NCBI GenBank assembly: GCA_014529385.2
Contig: JABFUD020000229.1
Coordinates: 1 to 64,000 of the forward strand
DNA: 64,000 nucleotides
DNA from: Adiantum capillus-veneris
Taxonomy: Eukaryota; Streptophyta; Polypodiopsida; Polypodiales; Pteridaceae
Reading direction: 5' to 3'
In this document: piece by piece, positions 33,941-44,109 of the stretch
Numbering within the stretch: position 1 is the first letter of the stretch
Layout of the letters: each line of letters starts with the position of its first letter
Notes under the pieces: model-generated
Databases searched by the model: none
What the model was told of the DNA's origin: nothing
Seen by the model: the letters and a program-made list of their open reading frames with translations, nothing else
Position numbers and translations under genes: made by a program

Positions 33941-34159
33941 ATGAATAACCCACATGATGATCATTTCTATCGCTTTCACTCTGTACGATCTATTAGAATT
34001 AACGTATGGATTAGCCATAAAATACACTTTCAACAACGTATAGTGTTTCTCTTCGGCCCTGAAAGGCTCAATGAAATACTTCTATCACCGGATCCCATTA
34101 TACTACCTCTCATAGACTATAATTTTTCTTTTGATGTAAGCGTAGTTATCTTGCTATGA
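33941..34159 (+). CDS. Small ORF 1 in G LTR (72 aa), unknown peptide
   Basis: Starts at ATG 33941 (MNNPHDDHFYRFHSV), then the central block INVWISHKIHFQQRIVFLFG, PERLNEIL and a C-terminal ILPLIDYNFSFDV. The stop TGA overlaps the ATG of the next ORF as ATGA. A near copy is at 41817-42004, and a diverged one is fused upstream of RNase H at 2566-3021. No family recognised. Mixed hydrophobic and basic, without a signal peptide. Confidence 0.5.
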   Translation: MNNPHDDHFYRFHSVRSIRINVWISHKIHFQQRIVFLFGPERLNEILLSPDPIILPLIDYNFSFDVSVVILL

Positions 34160-34368
34160 ACCAGGAGGATTTGTACACACAATTAATCCCAATCACTAGA
34201 CAAAATATATATATTATGGTAAGCACAAAACTACAATTCCAAAGAACAATTCGTAGCCTATTTGGTCAGCCAAGATTGAATGCCATTAACTCATCCATTA
34301 ACCCTTTCATATTACCCATGATACGATATGACCATAGCCTTGATGTGTTCATCTTCGTATTGTTTTGA
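34156..34368 (+). CDS. Small ORF 2 in G LTR (70 aa), diverged duplicate of ORF 1
   Basis: Reads IYIMVSTKLQFQRTIRSLFG, QPRLNAI, then FILPMIRYDHSLDVF. It aligns end to end with ORF 1 (K-[IL]-x-F-Q, LFG, RLN-x-I, ILP-x-I-x-Y, S-x-D-V). The start overlaps the ORF 1 stop by four bases. The tandem arrangement suggests an old duplication. Confidence 0.5.
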   Translation: MNQEDLYTQLIPITRQNIYIMVSTKLQFQRTIRSLFGQPRLNAINSSINPFILPMIRYDHSLDVFIFVLF

Positions 34369-34612
34369 CATTCTCTTTTGCGTTCTTTCTTTGTGTGTGT
34401 GTGAGTGCAAGAGAGAAAGAGTGAGTCTTGTTTGATTGCACTTCTTTCCATACCCTAGTCTTCATGGCATCTATGGTTTAACTCCTTCATATAGTTTTTG
34501 TTGAGTTCTCTCACAAACTCTCACAGCCATAAGCCCGGTGTTTTCCTGGCAAGACCACAAATTTCTCGACATATTTTTGGGGAACCCGACGCGACTCTGC
34601 TAGGGTGAGAGT

Positions 34613-35599
34613 ATGTGGGTAACAATTGGTGATGATGTTGAGCAACAGGGTATGCATTTTGACCCAGCAACAATGCAAATGTTTCAAGCATTTGCAATGT
34701 TCATGCAACAACAACATGCTACTGAAAGAAGGGAGATTTCAGCAACGAAGGCCATACAAGCGGTCGTCAACAGAATGGATCAGTTCAATGGCAAAGATGT
34801 AACCAAGTACTTACGCGAGTATGTGAAGGAGATGGAGTTGCATCGTGTGTTAGAAGGTGAGATGATTCAAAGCTTTGAGCAAGTTGTTGCTCCAGAAATT
34901 AGAGAGCATGTTAGGGCAATTAAAGATGGGCATGGGAGAAATTGGGAAGAACTCAAAGTAGCTTTAAAGGAGGAATATTTCATGGAGGACTCGGAGAGAG
35001 TGACCAAAAGGACATTCTTAGAATGGGTAGTCAAGCCAAAGCAAGGACTATCAATAACAGAGCTACTTAGGGAATTTAAGCGGCGCTATGCACAACTCAC
35101 TAGGACAGAAAGGGCCACACTAGATACAGAGAAGACAGATCTTTTCTTACAAGCTGCAGGTAAAGAGTTTCAAGAAAATTTGGATCTTCTTCTTGAAGAT
35201 AAAGATGCTGAGCAAGGACTAAAGACCGACTAGAATGAGGTTGAAGGTGCTGTCTCACTGCTTGCCAAACGACAAAGAAGAAGGGACAAGATGGTAGTAA
35301 ACACTACAAGTCCTTCCACCTCAACTTCTGACAAAATTGTAAAGCCTACTTTTATCACTCCTAAGTTTGATGAGTCCATGCTAGATGAGCTTGTGAAGGG
35401 AATGCGTGACTTGAAGGTGAAGTTTGCAAAGCTTGAAGAAAAAGGCCAACCATCAGGGCCACTTCCTAGGCAAAGACAACAGCCCAAAGAAGGGTTTGTT
35501 AATAGATGTATTTGGTGTGATAATACAAACCATGTAAGAAGGGATTGTGATGATTTTAGTGATGCTTTGTCAAAAGATGATTTTAGTGATGCTTTTTAA
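34613..35599 (+). pseudogene. G gag with zinc knuckle
   Basis: First frame 34613-35233 (206 codons): MWVTIGDDVEQQG, Gln/Met-rich start, capsid-like core (FNGKDVTKYLREYVKEMEL ... WEELKVALKEEYF). A TAG at 35231 interrupts; the same frame goes on to 35599 with a CCHC knuckle CIWCDNTNHVRRDC. Near the end DDFSDA is repeated. Only one nonsense change separates it from an open gag. Confidence 0.8.
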
Positions 35600-35646
35600 G
35601 ATGTTGTCCACTTAAGAGAGACAGGTCTACCCTTGGGAAGGGGGGA

Positions 35647-36474
35647 ATGCAAACCTTAGTTGAAGATATGGAAACCAAGCATGCCACCTCTTCAGTTGAG
35701 GCAGCTACTTATGGAGTAAAAATTGAACATTTTTGTGATGAAGAGGTGAGTGACCATCATGGTCAAATTTTGCCAAATGTCATGCAATTAGCTAAAAAGG
35801 GAAAGGTTACAAAAGAGATTCTACATGAAGCAAGTGATTGCATACGTCTAGAAACAGGATGGAATGATCCAGTGGACTCATTGTCAGTGCATGCCTACAT
35901 TACAAAATGCCAACAAAATGAGGCAATTGTAGAAGAGAAGCGCAGACGTGAGAATGCTGATGAAGGACCATCAAAAAGAGCTTCTAGAAGTGGGGGAAGA
36001 AGCGACTCAATGCCTTCTCAAACACCCTCAACACAAGGAGCATCTCCGCCTGAAGTACTCATGGAGGAGTCTACAACAGGAAAGAAGAAAGAGCCAACGA
36101 AAGGTAAGACAAAAGGCCCAACTTATAAACTACAATCTGATATTGAGGTTGCTACAGATTTAAAGAAAGTCTTGGAGGAAAGGATCTTGAATAGCAAGAT
36201 TGAGTTTACTCTGGGAGAAGTTCTTGGCATTGCAAAGCGTGAATTCCATGAGGAGATCATAAACATCATCAAGAGAAAGAGGCAAACCCTTGCTGAAGTT
36301 TCTCGTCCACAGGTTGAAGGGGAAACCTCAAAGACACAAGGGATGCAATTGCAAAATAAGGAGAATGATGGAGTTGTGGTAGGATGCTACCAATCTAGTG
36401 GGAGAGTGAAGCAAATGTATTTCTCAAATGATGATGAAGAAGTTGAAGATATTCTTAGGAGTTACTATTCATGA
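35647..36474 (+). CDS. G spacer domain between gag and protease
   Basis: 275-codon frame. The first part is acidic, the middle has a Ser/Lys-rich low-complexity tract, and from about residue 160 a helical block YKLQSDIEVATDLKKVLEER ... FTLGEVLGIAKREFHEEI precedes the protease. From memory this block resembles a domain of unknown function found next to retropepsins in fungal and some plant gypsy elements (DUF4100-like); not verified. Confidence 0.5.
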   Translation: MQTLVEDMETKHATSSVEAATYGVKIEHFCDEEVSDHHGQILPNVMQLAKKGKVTKEILHEASDCIRLETGWNDPVDSLSVHAYITKCQQNEAIVEEKRRRENADEGPSKRASRSGGRSDSMPSQTPSTQGASPPEVLMEESTTGKKKEPTKGKTKGPTYKLQSDIEVATDLKKVLEERILNSKIEFTLGEVLGIAKREFHEEIINIIKRKRQTLAEVSRPQVEGETSKTQGMQLQNKENDGVVVGCYQSSGRVKQMYFSNDDEEVEDILRSYYS

Positions 36475-36504
36475 AGTCATTGGACAAGGGCTAGTACAGA
36501 AACT

Positions 36505-36990
36505 TTGGTCAAGGTAGGTGATCTTGAAGAGCCATTTGTTGCCTTGATTGACCATGGTTCAGAAATAAACATAATGTCAAAGAGTCTCTACAACAAGTGC
36601 AAATGGCCGATGGACATAGATCATGGCTGGATGGTAAAAGTGGCAAACAATTCATCCGGTGAATTGTATGCAGTATGCCCAGGTGTGAAGGTAACAATAG
36701 GTGATGTAAAGATTGACCAAAACTTCTTTGTACAGGATACATCTTCATATCATCTCATCCTTGGACAACCCTACATTGTGGGAGTTCGAAGGGAAACAAA
36801 GGTAATGGACAATGGTTCAGCATATGCTAGAATACGTAGCAAAGATGGTAAACGAGCTGTCCAATTTTTCACAGTCTGTGTAAACCATGAAAGAAATCGT
36901 GACAACCTCAGAGAACATCCTCTACCAAAGGTAAGCAAAGAGTTTCATGATCATAGAGAAATGATGGGTTTTGGCCAAGTACCATTGTAA
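36505..36990 (+). CDS. G retropepsin-like protease
   Basis: 161-codon frame. The active-site loop reads ALIDHGSEINIMS (Asp at residue 15-16); the second position is His instead of the usual Thr/Ser, with Gly kept. The closing half HLILGQPYIVGVRRE is typical of retropepsins. A stop at 36990 separates it from the RT frames; the region 36991-37442 holds a further open piece (37059-37388) without recognisable motif. Confidence 0.7.
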   Translation: MVKVGDLEEPFVALIDHGSEINIMSKSLYNKCKWPMDIDHGWMVKVANNSSGELYAVCPGVKVTIGDVKIDQNFFVQDTSSYHLILGQPYIVGVRRETKVMDNGSAYARIRSKDGKRAVQFFTVCVNHERNRDNLREHPLPKVSKEFHDHREMMGFGQVPL

Positions 36991-37442
36991 AGCGGGATTG
37001 CAGTGGTACAGAAAGAAAAAGGGTCTCGTCTGATCCAAAAGTAGGTGAAACTTTCTCGATGAGCTCCTTGGTAACAAGGAATGGATCAGTATGTTTTACA
37101 AAACTTGAAGATTTGAAGAGATATGAGACGCAATATGTGCATAATGTACAAATAGGCATGAAAAAGAGTGGGTTGCTAAAGCCTACTGAAAATGTTTTGG
37201 GTTTGTGTGAACAAGTTTCTTTTGTAGATACTATGGGTGATCTTGATGCTATAATGAGGTCTAGTTTGCATCTTGAAAATGAAGTTGTGGAAGTTTGCTC
37301 TATGGAAATGTATCAAGTAATAGAAGCCTTTAAAGAAAGCCAAACAGTTGGCCAGAAGTCCATGTTGAAACTAAATACAAGAGTGTAGCAAAGAAGGTGA
37401 AACCAGTAGCTTCACCCTTACCACCCAGCAACAAGGAAAAGA

Positions 37443-38561
37443 TTGAACAGGCTTCTTTACAACCAAGTTTGCGAAATCCTAAAAAGGTCGGGCATACCTT
37501 CACAAAGGAGTCCTTTCAAGAGTTGCTTCAAAGAAATGCTTTCAAAGCATGGTAAGGCTTTTGCATTTGTGCCACATGAGATAGGATGTGTTGATCCTTA
37601 TATTGTAGCTCCTATGGTAATTTTCACAATACCTCATGTGCCTTGGAATCTGCGGCCTATTCCGGTTCCAAAGGCTCATTTGCCAAAGTTAGTAGAGCTA
37701 CTGAATGAGAAAATCAAAATGGGAATCTTGGAGCCTTCTTGTGCTCCATACTCAAATAGGTGGTTCACAGTTCCAAAGAAAAATGGTTCTCTACGCTTCA
37801 TCCAAGATATGCAACCAGTGAACAAGGTGACAATTAGAAATGTAGGTACAGGTCCAATTGTGGATGAATTTGCAGAGGCGTTTGCAGGGAGGGCACCTTT
37901 GGGTTTGGTAAGGATGTGTATCTTGCCACAGGGAGCAACCAACTCGGTTGCACATATGATGAATGGGATGAATAAGGTCTTACGTGACTTTATTCCTCAA
38001 ATCACAATGCCTTTCATTGATGATTTGCCTATCAAAGGATGTGAAGAAAGTGACAAAGATGAAGCTTTGGATCTCAAGGGATGTCGCAGGTTTGTGGTAA
38101 ATCACATAAATGATTGTGATAAAATTTTGTCTAGGTTGGAAGAAGTGACATTGTCAGGGAAAAAGTCTATGTTTGGTGTCAAAGAAGTGCTCATTGTGGG
38201 GCACATGTGCGAGCCATATGGTAGGAAACCTTGTCCATCAAAGGTAGATGCCATCCAAAGAATGAAAGAAACATGCACTAGCATCACTGAGGTTAGAAGG
38301 TTTCTGGGAGCATATGTCTTCTATGTTATTTGGATTCCACATTATGCACATGTAGCTGATCCTCTTTATCAGCTGCTTAGAAAGAATCAAAAGTTTAAAT
38401 GGACAGAAGCACATGTAAAATCCATGAAAAAGCTAAAGGAGTTACTCCAGTCAACAACTACTTTGAGAAAGGTAGACTATGAGTGTCAAAGGCTAGTGAT
38501 TGTGACAGTAGATACCAGTCCTACAGGGATTGGGTGGGCAATAGGGCAAGATGACAAATAA
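37443..38561 (+). pseudogene. G reverse transcriptase and start of RNase H, with internal deletion
   Basis: 372-codon frame. RT fingers: HVPWNLRPIPVPKAHLPKLV, APYSNRWFTVPKKNGSLRFI. After AEAFAGR the sequence jumps to APLGLVRMCILPQGATNS, so the segment carrying the first catalytic Asp (normally D-L-Y-S-G-Y-D) is missing although the frame stays open. FIDDLPIKG keeps the catalytic pair. RNase H starts at VTVDTSPTGIGWAIG. A TAA at 38559 then interrupts. Confidence 0.85.
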
Positions 38562-38573
38562 GGACACAGGTAT

Positions 38574-39587
38574 GTGGTAAGATTTGGAGCAAAGGTACTA
38601 AGTGCTCGCCAAAGAAACTATCCACAGATAAAGAGAGAGTTATGGGGTATGGTTACAGCCTTGAAAAGTGGGAAAGAGTACCTAATTGGTGCATGTGTGG
38701 TTGTAGAAACAGATTTTCTACCACTTCTTGGGATGATTACAAGCTGCTCAACACCAGACATTGCTATGTTGCGGTGGATTTCCTACATTAAGTCCTTAAA
38801 TCCCGAGTTTAAGAACATTGCAGGTAAAGACAATACAGTGGCAGATATGCTATCAAGGGCAAGGTATGAAGATGGGTCACAAATGATTGATGAGGGAGAT
38901 GATGTAGGCACAAAATTCTATTCTATCTCTCATGTCAAAGGTAACAATGTCTGCATGACTAATTCACTTGAATTGTTCTTGAAAGATCTTTATGAAGGTG
39001 ATTGGCTTTCTATTGGAAGGTACTTGAGTACTCTAACAAAACAGGATGATTGGTCTGAACAAGAATTCAAGAGGATACGCAAGAAAGCATATGGGTACTT
39101 TTTAAGGGATGGTTACTTGTGGAAGCATCCTAAGCAAAAGGGTGCTATACCACAACGAGTTATATGTAAAAAAGAGACTCAAGTAAAGCTCATGCAAGAG
39201 TTTCATGAGAGTCCATGGGTTGGACACAGGGGTGTGTGGGAAACCTTCTCCAAGTTGAAAGAAAAATACTGGTGGAAGGGTATGTATAAAGATGTATCTC
39301 AGTTTGTAGAGTCATGTGTAACTTGTCAAATGTATTCAAATGTTCGACATCGTGATGGATTGCACCCTACATATCCACTAGCCATGCACTATAAATGGGT
39401 TGTGGATCTAATCACGATGCCTTTAGGACTCTGGCAGATGAGATACTTGGTTCTTGTACGAGAGGACCTAACTAACCAGGTTGAAGGAAGAGCATTAAGA
39501 GCTAAGACCACAGAAGCTGTGTGCAAATTCCTTCTTGATGAGGTGATTTGCCGTTATGGTTGTGTGGGAAAAATCACTGCAGATTGA
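38574..39587 (+). pseudogene. G RNase H end and integrase first half
   Basis: 337-codon frame continuing the RNase H (YPQIKRELWGMVTAL, VVETDFLPLLGM, KDNTVADMLSRARY), then the integrase finger (FHESPWVGHRG ... CVTCQMY) and core start (WVVDLITMP with Asp 1). It ends at KITAD, where Asp 2 is followed at once by TGA in place of a likely CGA Arg codon. Confidence 0.85.
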
Positions 39588-39593
39588 GGTGAA

Positions 39594-40382
39594 ATGGATG
39601 CCGAAGAAGCAAGGGAGTTCTTTTCTAGATTAAGGATCAAGCTTTCTCTTACTACAACTTACAACCCTGAAGGCAATGGAAAGAGTGAAAGAGGGCATCC
39701 TCCTATCATCAAAGCTTTGGCCAAGGCTTGTGAAGGAAGAGTTGGTGAGTGGCCAAAATTGTTACCATATGCTTTATGGGCTGATCGCACAACACATAGC
39801 TCAGTAATTGGCTACATGCTTGCGGAGCTAATGCATGGTCAAAAGTCAGTGATGCCGATTGAGGATACAATTCCCACATGGAATGTACTACCTTGGCAAG
39901 AGGGGCTTAGTAGGGAAGATCTCCTTGCACTGCGTATAAGGCAGCTAGAGAGAAGACCTGGAGACATTGAAGCTGCAAAAGAACGACTCAAAAATGCAAG
40001 GTTAAAAAACAAGGACTATTTTGATAAGCGACATCGACTCAGGAACAAAGCAATTGACAAAGGTGACTGGGTTTTAGTGTATGATAGTAGCCTTGATAAC
40101 CAGCACACAGTCATGCGTAAGTTCTCAAAAAGATGGTTTGGACCGTATGTTGTAAAGCATGTGCATGAAAATGCTACTTACAGCTTGTCTGAACTAGATG
40201 GTACAGAAGTAAAGATTCCCATTGCAAGAAAAAGGATTAAAATGTTTAAGAGAAGCGGAGACAATTATCTAGAAGATATTGATGAGGAAGAAGAGAAAAA
40301 CACAAGTGAAGATCAAAGTGAACATGAAGCTCTGGAATCATCCAGTGAAGAAGAAGACAAGGAAGATGTACAAGAGGTCTAA
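39594..40382 (+). pseudogene. G integrase second half and acidic tail
   Basis: In frame with the preceding piece past the TGA. It has Glu in the GNGKSERG motif, a long C-terminal part (WQEGLSREDLLALRIRQLER, FDKRHRLRNKAIDKGDWVLV), the GPY/F-like FGPYVVKHVHENATYSL, and an acidic Glu/Ser tail in place of a chromodomain. Ends 58 bp before the 3' LTR. Confidence 0.85.
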
Positions 40383-40428
40383 TCTTACAAAGAGACAATG
40401 TGGCACATACAGGAGGATGTGCAGGTTT

Positions 40429-40440
40429 AGAGGGGGTGGA
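40429..40440 (+). other. G polypurine tract
   Basis: AGAGGGGGTGGA directly in front of the 3' LTR start. Confidence 0.85.
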
Positions 40441-42004
40441 TGTCGTGCTGTGACACGTACATAGTGGGAACGCATGCTACAAGATCTATCTTGTATTTTT
40501 TTAGATACATAATTATATTTCCTATAGTGTACATATGCATATTTAAGTATAATAATAAACCTTCTATCTCATCCTATTATTTTTCTCAAGGGTAACCTAT
40601 CCTTACTTTACCATCAGAAAATACTATGGGAAAAGCATCAATAGCTCCGCCTCTTTAGCTTGGGGCAAAAAGCATTGTTTCTTTATTTCTACTATTTCAT
40701 TATCATCTCACACCCTAGCTAGATCCTATATCTAGGGTAAACTCCAATATATATATATTCTATGTATTTTTTATACTTTTCTTATATTTCTTTTTAAATA
40801 GCTACTAGGAGAGAATCAAATCCTAGTGGGACACTAGGTGGCATGATTTCAAAGATACACTTATTTTAATGCATTATTGCAAGCATGATTACAAAACTTA
40901 GTCAAGGAGCAATGTCATGCTTTCATATTGCATGAGGTGTCCTTTGGAATTAAATGAAAGTCTAGGCTAAGGAGACCACATGGGAACTTTTGCTGCCATA
41001 AATGGACCCTATTTTGATGAATTTTTTACACAAGGTTCCAATTCGAATTGGAAAAAGAATTTAAAAATGAAAATCGTAGCTAATGAGCTGAAGTTTTTGC
41101 CCATATTTTTACTTTTTTATTTGGAGCCACGGTTGAGGAGATATGATCAAAATACTAAACCCCAGGCTGCCCACATCATGCAGGGACAGCTCATTTCCAA
41201 CTTTTCCAATTCCTGTTCACACTGGCTCCTCTCTTCTTGTGTAAACCCTTGTGGGTTCCCTTCACCTATAAAAGGGGATCTCTTCTTCCTTGGAAAGAAC
41301 CCAAGCATTCAAGCCATTGATGAGAGGAATTCTTGAGGGAGTGAGTAGTAATGCCTAATTGTACTTAGCCCCATTAACATAAGCCCAAGCCTACACTTTC
41401 TCCTAGAAGAAAACTAGCCATTCTTGTACGCCATCCTTGGAGGATCAACTCTAATCAAAGAAGGTGTTGTACTTGGCGTATCAATCAACGTTGAATTCTC
41501 CCCTCTTCTTCTCTCTCCCATCAATAATGGTGCCGAAGGGTTTCAAGTAAGATGTGTTCTACATTGATGTTTTCTTGATTTCTTGTTGTTTTCATTTTCA
41601 TCTCTAATCCAACATATATATATGTATCTAATCTCATCTCCTTAACCAAACCTATCTCTCTCATTCTTAGTAATTCATCCTCTCTAGGTTCTCTTTGCTA
41701 TAGGTACATCTCTCTCCGCAGTATCCTTATTGCCTACGGGCAAGAATAGGGCTTGGGAGGGAAACTTCTCATCTCTTCACTTCTCTCATATCTACATTTC
41801 TCACATACTATCCTAGATGAATAACCCACATTATGATCATTTCTATCGCTTTCACTCTGTACGATCTATTAGAATTAACGTATGGATTAGCCGTAAAATA
41901 CACTTTCAACAACGTATAGTGTTTCTTTTCGGCCCTGAAAGGCTCAATGAAATACTTCTATCACCGGATCCCATCATACTACCTCTCATAGACTATAATT
42001 TTTC
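40441..42004 (+). repeat. G 3' LTR (truncated), with a 672-bp segment absent from the 5' LTR
   Basis: Matches 33234-33683, then has 40891-41562 extra, then matches 33684-34130, ending at 42004. The extra block includes CCTATAAAAGG at 41266, the best promoter-like site of G. The junction shows three shared bases (ATT), as expected for a simple deletion in the 5' LTR. Confidence 0.85.
41817..42004 (+). pseudogene. Copy of small ORF 1 in G 3' LTR (truncated)
   Basis: Same peptide as 33941 with few changes (HYDHF, ISRKIHF), cut after ILPLIDYNFS. The open frame runs on into unrelated sequence to 42158. Small ORF 2 is lost. Confidence 0.6.
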
Positions 42005-42068
42005 TTTGGAGATCCCTTGGACTAGAGTATCCTCATCTCCCCAACAGAAGGGGTCTTCAGAAGGGGTC
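42005..42068. other. Unplaced filler between G and E
   Basis: 64 bp matching neither G nor E. It contains CAGAAGGGGTC twice. Probably filler DNA at a deletion-repair junction. Confidence 0.45.
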
Positions 42069-42962
42069 CTAAAAACCATGCATCAAGATATCTTCATTGG
42101 CCATGGTAAACACACGCTAATCCAAAGAGAGAAAAAGAAACGACAACTTGTACCTTGAGAAGTTGAAGTCTTTGTGTTTTGTATGCTCCGCGATTTGTAT
42201 TGCATGCGAACCGCGCCTTGCGGGAAGTTGAGCGCTTCACTTGTCGTTCCTTGTAAGAACACCGTTGATGATTCTTCACAAAAACTCATCGTTTTTGTGA
42301 AGGCTTTTCTTCACTTTGAAGCTACTTGCTTGAGGAAAAAAATTTTTTTTGGAGGAAAACTTGCCTTCCTCCAAGAAGTGAAAAGGAAGGGTAAAGATAC
42401 TTCTTTGAAGTTTGAAGCTTTCCCTTTCCTTCTATTTTTCCTTTGAACACAAGTAGACTATCTTTCCTTGTTATACACAACAAGGGCCAATAGCTTGATG
42501 ATAATGGCCTCTTACCCTTATGGGGTGGGTTCAACCCTCCTTCATGCAAGGGTTAAGCGGGCTTTCCTAGGGGCTCAGCCAACAGCGCCTTCGGAGCCTC
42601 GGTGCTGTCCAGTTGCCCGTTGAGCTTGCCTTGGTCACCCGCCTTAGTCACCCACTGTGGAGGGCGTAGATGGGGCTTTCGTTGTCTGTCCACGCGCTGT
42701 TCGTACAAGAAACTGTGTCTGTCTTCCTTTTGTTGCACAGCGGAGATGTCGCTGTCTACGGAACGTGGGGGAGAAGCAGGGCGTCGCACGCACATGCAAG
42801 CCGCTTTTAGCCTCCTCCCAAGAAAAGCTCGGATACCAGTGAAAGGGCGGTGGTAATGTGTGTGCTAGTATCCACTCAACCGTGCTATCTTATAGTCTCC
42901 CCCGAGCGTACACACTGTCCGGCCGTTCCGGTGGCCTTGCCCATAGGACCCATGTCCTTACA
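42069..42962 (-). mobile_element. E, unit II, right part: leader, primer site, 5' LTR
   Basis: Homology to 12259-13092. The leader contains the tRNA-like segment (42484-42540). The primer site is 42827-42838 (minus strand TGGTATCCGAGC). 5' LTR 42840-42962, 123 bp, with right target duplication ATATG at 42963-42967, matching the left one at 29719. Confidence 0.9.
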
Positions 42963-42967
42963 ATATG

Positions 42968-44109
42968 GGTGTCAAGAACTCAACAAGCATGAAGTACGGC
43001 ATAAAGTTGGCAATACCAAAAGAGTACTATCAGCGGGTCACCATGACGGACGTCTGCAACATAGATTTTTGGTATTAACATAATGTCAGTATGCAAGGAA
43101 GCAACTCAGGATGGGGCACACATACCTAACAAGAGTGTCAATCTCACCAAAGTAAACTCAGAGGGCTATTCATAGTACAACAAAAGAAGATCAACCACTT
43201 CCTACTCTGAAAATCAGTCTATGTCTGATCTCACGGCTCCAGGTCATCACACCTTTTCGGCATCTAAATGAATTGGAAATGCAAGGAAATTTAAGGAGAG
43301 GTATTACAACACGTAAGGGTACAGTTCTACCAAGTTTTGCAGCCATCTGGGAAAGTACATAAATCACGATCCATCACACAAATTGTTCAGAAAGCTGAAA
43401 CAAAACTACACGAAAAGGTCCCCCTTAAGCATAGAAACACTTATCCAAGGTCAAAACATCAAATAAAATTTATTTAAGACCTCAAATCAATGCATTTGGA
43501 TCACAAGCAAGACTTTTCAAACCACAATAGTATCAAGAATGATTACGCTTAGATTGTAGTGCAAGAGACAAGGAACAGAATGTGCTATTCAGAAATAAAT
43601 TCTGATTACCAGACAAGGAGAAAAATGGATTACAAATTGTAGCAGCAAGAGGCTCTCACAGTAAACGTCCAATACTCCTTCAAGCTAATGATGATGTGTT
43701 TTTCAAAACTAAGGGTTTTTACTTAAGAGCAAAGAGGACTATCCCGTGGCCATTCGGCCTCTTATAAGGGGTGTAGACTCAGAGAGGCTAAGAGGGTATG
43801 AAAAAATATATTACAATTGAGAATCCTCATTAGCTTAATTACACCACTTCTTTCAAAAAAAGTAGTGAGTACTACAAGGTTTGGTGTACATCCACCTTTT
43901 ACATGTCAGACCGCTGTGTCCACCAAACATTCCCCCCTTCCTATTAATTGCACGTCCTCCTGCAATCTGTCTTTGAGTGTCTTCTAGTAGTTGATCAGTC
44001 TTTTTTCTAGCATCGCAGTGAGGTGCCTGAACTTTTGCACCCTTGTTTGACCTAGTGGGTAGCTTAAGGACACATTTGAGGTAAGATTTTAAGAGTTTGC
44101 AAAAACTCA
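42968..44109 (+). other. Spacer right of E, unit II/III boundary
   Basis: Copy of 13098-14220. The coding-like piece next to E is open in a different frame here because of small indels. No gene recognised in the rest. Confidence 0.45.

Larger units (their letters stand above)
33234..34570 (+). repeat. G 5' LTR
   Basis: About 1.34 kb; the right edge is set at the last CA before a TTTTTGGGGAACCCGAC segment and is uncertain. Compared with the 3' LTR it lacks 672 bp (40891-41562 there) that contain the only good TATA box. It carries two small overlapping ORFs (separate entries) and short AT microsatellites (33539, 33731). Confidence 0.75.
33234..42004 (+). mobile_element. G: gypsy-type LTR element inserted into E of unit II
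   Basis: Plus-strand element with LTRs 33234-34570 (5') and 40441-42004 (3', truncated). Order gag, spacer domain, protease, RT-RNase H, integrase. LTR start TGTCGTGCT. The right edge is lost: LTR homology stops at 42004, then 64 bp of unplaced sequence, then E at 42069, so no target duplication can be checked. Integrase is followed by an acidic tail rather than a chromodomain. Overall the family looks unlike the common plant gypsy clades in the window. Confidence 0.85.

Noticed and set aside
36505-36990. G protease as a host aspartic protease gene
   Set aside because: The single short D-x-G-S domain lies in frame order between gag and RT of a retroelement.
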